In this document: positions 14,951 through 17,125 of the stretch, piece by piece
How positions within the stretch are numbered: position 1 is the stretch's first letter
How the letters are laid out: every line of letters begins with the position of its first letter
Assembly: GCA_934130325.1 (NCBI GenBank)
Contig: CAKOYA010000028.1
Location: 1-17,125 of the forward strand
DNA length: 17,125 nt
Direction: 5' to 3'
Source of the DNA: an uncultured Clostridia bacterium
GTDB taxonomy: Bacteria; Bacillota; Clostridia; TANB77; CAG-465
Notes under the pieces: generated by a model
What the model was told of the DNA's origin: nothing
What the model saw: the letters and a program-made list of their open reading frames with translations, nothing else
Databases searched by the model: none
Program-made: the position numbers and the translations under genes

Positions 14951-14977
14951 ATTGTATAGGAAGGAAGATTAGTTAGT

Positions 14978-16789
14978 ATGAAAAAATTAAGAGATGTTGC
15001 AATAATTGCCCATGTTGACCATGGAAAAACAACTTTAGTAGATGCACTTTTAAAACAAAGTGGAACTTTTAGGGAAAATGAACAAGTTTCAGAAAGAGTT
15101 ATGGATTCTAATGATATTGAGAAAGAAAGAGGAATAACAATTCTTTCAAAGAACACTGCAATAATGTACAATGATATAAAAATAAACATAGTTGATACCC
15201 CTGGACATGCTGATTTTGGTGGTGAGGTAGAACGTGTTTTAAAAATGGTAGATGGTGTTATACTTTTAGTAGATGCATTTGACGGACCAATGCCACAAAC
15301 AAGGTTTGTGTTAAGCAAAGCATTGGCTTTAGATTTGGTACCAATTGTTGTTGTAAATAAAATTGATAGACCGGGTGCTAGACCAGTAGAAGTTGTAGAT
15401 GAAGTTTTAGAATTATTTATGGACTTAAACGCTTCTGATGAACAATTAGATTTTAAGGTTGTATATGCTTCTGGTAAGAACGGTTTTGCCAAACTTAATT
15501 TAGAAGATGAAAATAAAGACATGAGACCTTTGTTTGAAACAATTATTAATACTGTTCCTGAACCTAAGGGATCTGAAGAAGAACCATTGCAACTTTTAGT
15601 TACAAATATAGATTACGATGATTATACAGGAAGAATAGGCATAGGAAGAATAGAAAGAGGAACTATTAAGGCTAGTGAACAAGTTGCTCTTTGCAAGAAA
15701 GATGGTACAATTCAAAATTTAAAGATTGGTAAATTGTATACTTATTCTGGATTAAATAGAGTAGAAGTTGAAGAAGCTACTTGTGGTGAAATAGTTGCGG
15801 TAACAGGAGTAGAAGGAATAAATATTGGCGAAACTATTTCTGATGTAAATTCTCCAGAGGCTGTTGACTTTGTAGACATTGATGAACCAACAGTATCTAT
15901 GACATTTAGTGTAAATAATGGCCCATTTGCCGGAAAAGAAGGTAAATTTATTACATCTAGACATTTAAGAGATAGACTATTTAAGGAATTGGAAACAAAT
16001 GTTTCTTTAAGAGTTGAAGAAACTGAATCAGCAGATAGTTTTAAAGTATCTGGTAGGGGAGAATTACATTTATCTATATTAATTGAAAATATGAGAAGAG
16101 AAGGATATGAACTTTTAGTTTCTCGTCCAACTGTTATCTACAAAGAAATAGATGGTGTTAAATGTGAGCCTATGGAAGATTTAACTATAGATGTACCTGA
16201 TGAATATGTTGGGGTTGTAATGGAAAAAATAGGAAATAGAAAAGGTGAAATGACAAATATGTCTCCATCATCTTCTCAAGCAGGGTATTCAAGACTTGAA
16301 TTTAAAATACCAGCTAGGGGACTTATTGGATATAGAGGAGAATTTATGACTGATACCAAGGGTAATGGTATAATGAATCATACTTTTGCAGGCTATGAAA
16401 AAGATAGAGGAGAAGTGATGACAAGAAGTAGAGGTACTGTAATAGCTTTTGAAAAAGGTAAGGCTACAACTTATGGGTTATTTAATGCTCAAGAACGTTC
16501 TACATTATTTATAACTCCAGGAACTGAAGTATATGTTGGCATGATTGTTGGAGAAAACTCTAGAAGTGATGATTTAACAGTTAACGTATGTAAGGAAAAA
16601 CATTTAACAAATACAAGAGCTTCTGGTAGTGATGATGCTTTAAAACTTGTTCCTCCAAAACAAATGTCTTTAGAACAAGCCATAGAGTTTATATCTGATG
16701 ATGAACTTGTAGAAATAACACCAGAAAATATTCGTTTAAGAAAGAAAATACTTGATCCTACTGAAAGACTAAGAGCAAGTAGAAAATAA
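14978..16789 (+). CDS. typA: Translational GTPase TypA/BipA
   Basis: A 603-residue ribosome-binding GTPase of the EF-G/LepA group, needed for 50S assembly and growth at low temperature or under stress. The G domain is complete: G1 AHVDHGKTTL (11-20), RGITI (51-55, switch I), DTPGHADFGGEV (73-84), and NKIDR (127-131). Domain II (about 200-290), then EF-G-like domains III and V, and the BipA-specific C-terminal domain follow, with SRPTVIYKEIDGVKCEPME, the GRGELHLSILIENMRREG element and RGLIGYRGEFMTDTKG. Length matches E. coli and B. subtilis proteins. The ATG at 14978 has AGGAAGGAAG (14958-14967) ten bases upstream. It is transcribed alone from a consensus promoter, with a possible leader hairpin, and closed by a long hairpin terminator. 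Confidence 0.97.
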   Translation: MKKLRDVAIIAHVDHGKTTLVDALLKQSGTFRENEQVSERVMDSNDIEKERGITILSKNTAIMYNDIKINIVDTPGHADFGGEVERVLKMVDGVILLVDAFDGPMPQTRFVLSKALALDLVPIVVVNKIDRPGARPVEVVDEVLELFMDLNASDEQLDFKVVYASGKNGFAKLNLEDENKDMRPLFETIINTVPEPKGSEEEPLQLLVTNIDYDDYTGRIGIGRIERGTIKASEQVALCKKDGTIQNLKIGKLYTYSGLNRVEVEEATCGEIVAVTGVEGINIGETISDVNSPEAVDFVDIDEPTVSMTFSVNNGPFAGKEGKFITSRHLRDRLFKELETNVSLRVEETESADSFKVSGRGELHLSILIENMRREGYELLVSRPTVIYKEIDGVKCEPMEDLTIDVPDEYVGVVMEKIGNRKGEMTNMSPSSSQAGYSRLEFKIPARGLIGYRGEFMTDTKGNGIMNHTFAGYEKDRGEVMTRSRGTVIAFEKGKATTYGLFNAQERSTLFITPGTEVYVGMIVGENSRSDDLTVNVCKEKHLTNTRASGSDDALKLVPPKQMSLEQAIEFISDDELVEITPENIRLRKKILDPTERLRASRK

Positions 16790-16795
16790 TGAAAA

Positions 16796-16847
16796 GTGAG
16801 TATGTTGAATATTACATAAATATATTCAATATACTCACCGATTTTTT
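16796..16847. terminator. Terminator after typA (probably also serves the minus-strand gene)
   Basis: A 17-bp stem GTGAGTATGTTGAATAT (16796-16812) with 16822-16838, one G-T wobble, a 9-base loop, followed by CGATTTTTT. It lies between the convergent typA and Rpn-type genes; the T-run favours the plus strand. Confidence 0.88.
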
Positions 16848-16853
16848 ATCATA

Positions 16854-17125
16854 TTAATTATGGTTATTTTTAATTTTTTCTATATCTTCTATTGATGCAG
16901 CAGTCAATTCAGATATGGTTTTTGTGTCCAAATTACTATTAAGCATTCTTTTTATAATTAAGTTACGTTCTTCTAAATGACCTTTTTTGCATCCTTCTTT
17001 AAGACCCTGTTCATGCCCTTGTTTAAGACCCTTTTCAAGCCCCTGCTCAAGACCTTGTTCAAGACCTTGAGTTAAGGCTAACTTACGTAGAGATTGTTCA
17101 TCCATGATGTTCTTTTCTCTGGCTT
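16854..17125 (-). CDS. Rpn-family nuclease / PD-(D/E)XK transposase-type protein, C-terminal end (5' part outside window)
   Basis: The frame is open to the window edge upstream of the first ATG (17105), where it reads AREKNI before MDEQSL. The AREK-x-x-MDE sequence followed by Gly-rich tetrapeptides is the usual end of Rpn (recombination-promoting nuclease)/PD-(D/E)XK transposase proteins, so only the last 90 residues are here. Eight Gly occur every fourth residue (GLEQGLEQGLEKGLKQG and onward, residues 14-42 counted from Met 17105), giving a long charged helix. A last segment, LIIKRMLNSNLDTKTISELTAASIEDIEKI, is typical of the family C-terminus. The nuclease domain is not visible, so activity cannot be judged. 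These proteins are often multi-copy and linked to DNA rearrangement. Confidence 0.75.
   Translation of the reverse strand, partial: AREKNIMDEQSLRKLALTQGLEQGLEQGLEKGLKQGHEQGLKEGCKKGHLEERNLIIKRMLNSNLDTKTISELTAASIEDIEKIKNNHN
16977..17069 (-). repeat. In-frame 12-bp repeats coding G-x-x-x units
   Basis: About eight degenerate 12-base units, several sharing CAAGACCTTG-type sequence on the plus strand, encode Gly every four residues. The unit length is a multiple of three, so slippage would keep the frame. Confidence 0.7.

Noticed and set aside
14938..15522. Long minus-strand open frame within typA
   Set aside because: It is antisense to the conserved TypA G domain, has Ser/Thr-rich shadow composition and no RBS.

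Overview
This is a very AT-rich stretch (G+C by eye roughly 25-30%) from a low-GC Gram-positive chromosome. It is most likely from the class Clostridia, possibly an uncultured gut-type lineage. Reasons: strong AGGAGG-type ribosome binding sites; textbook sigma-A promoters (TTGACA/TATAAT, often with an extended TG -10); tight hairpin-plus-T terminators; and clostridial marker families, namely a DUF421-DUF4363 pair, a DUF4364 winged-helix protein, a TGS-domain nucleoside kinase, and an Rpn/PD-(D/E)XK transposase-type tail. UGA acts as a stop, so this is not a recoded Mollicutes genome. No rRNA, tRNA, CRISPR array or complete insertion sequence was seen.

Layout. 1-1110: the 3' half of a U32 peptidase/RlhA-like gene (+). 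1239-1661: an orphan two-helix membrane protein with its own promoter and terminator (+). 1722-2084: a four-helix YvlD/holin-like membrane protein (-). 2085-2390: an AT-rich divergent spacer. 2391-3412: a translationally coupled DUF421-DUF4363 operon (+), convergent with dapA (3434-4306, -). 4440-5171: a TVP38/VTT membrane protein (+), convergent with engB (5184-5762, -). 5853-7130: serS (-). 7392-9071: the TGS nucleoside kinase (+). 9213-9713: dCMP deaminase (+), convergent with a DUF4364 wHTH gene (9770-10303, -). 10397-12573: a three-gene operon, cmk - plsC-like - ADP-ribosyltransferase-like membrane protein (+). 12735-14804: a Clp-N / ClpB-type AAA+ / M41 peptidase fusion (+). 14978-16789: typA (+). 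16854-17125: the C-terminal end of an Rpn-family nuclease/transposase (-).

Functionally most of the window is housekeeping. It covers pyrimidine nucleotide supply (nucleoside kinase, dCMP deaminase, Cmk), phospholipid synthesis (PlsC), lysine/diaminopimelate (DapA), ribosome and translation functions (EngB, SerRS, TypA, and the RlhA-like protein if it modifies rRNA), and membrane proteins of poorly known role. Genes are mostly in short units of one to three, each closed by its own terminator, and convergent pairs share bidirectional hairpins.

The outstanding item is the 689-residue protein at 12735-14804. It joins the N-domain and D1-type AAA+ module of ClpA/B/C unfoldases to an FtsH-type M41 zinc-metalloprotease domain and has no transmembrane segment. 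By sequence it is a self-contained soluble ATP-dependent protease that mixes two families normally kept apart. Other items of interest are the ART-like anchored protein and the catalytically divergent PlsC behind cmk, and a palindrome over the cmk promoter next to a divergent DNA-binding-type gene.
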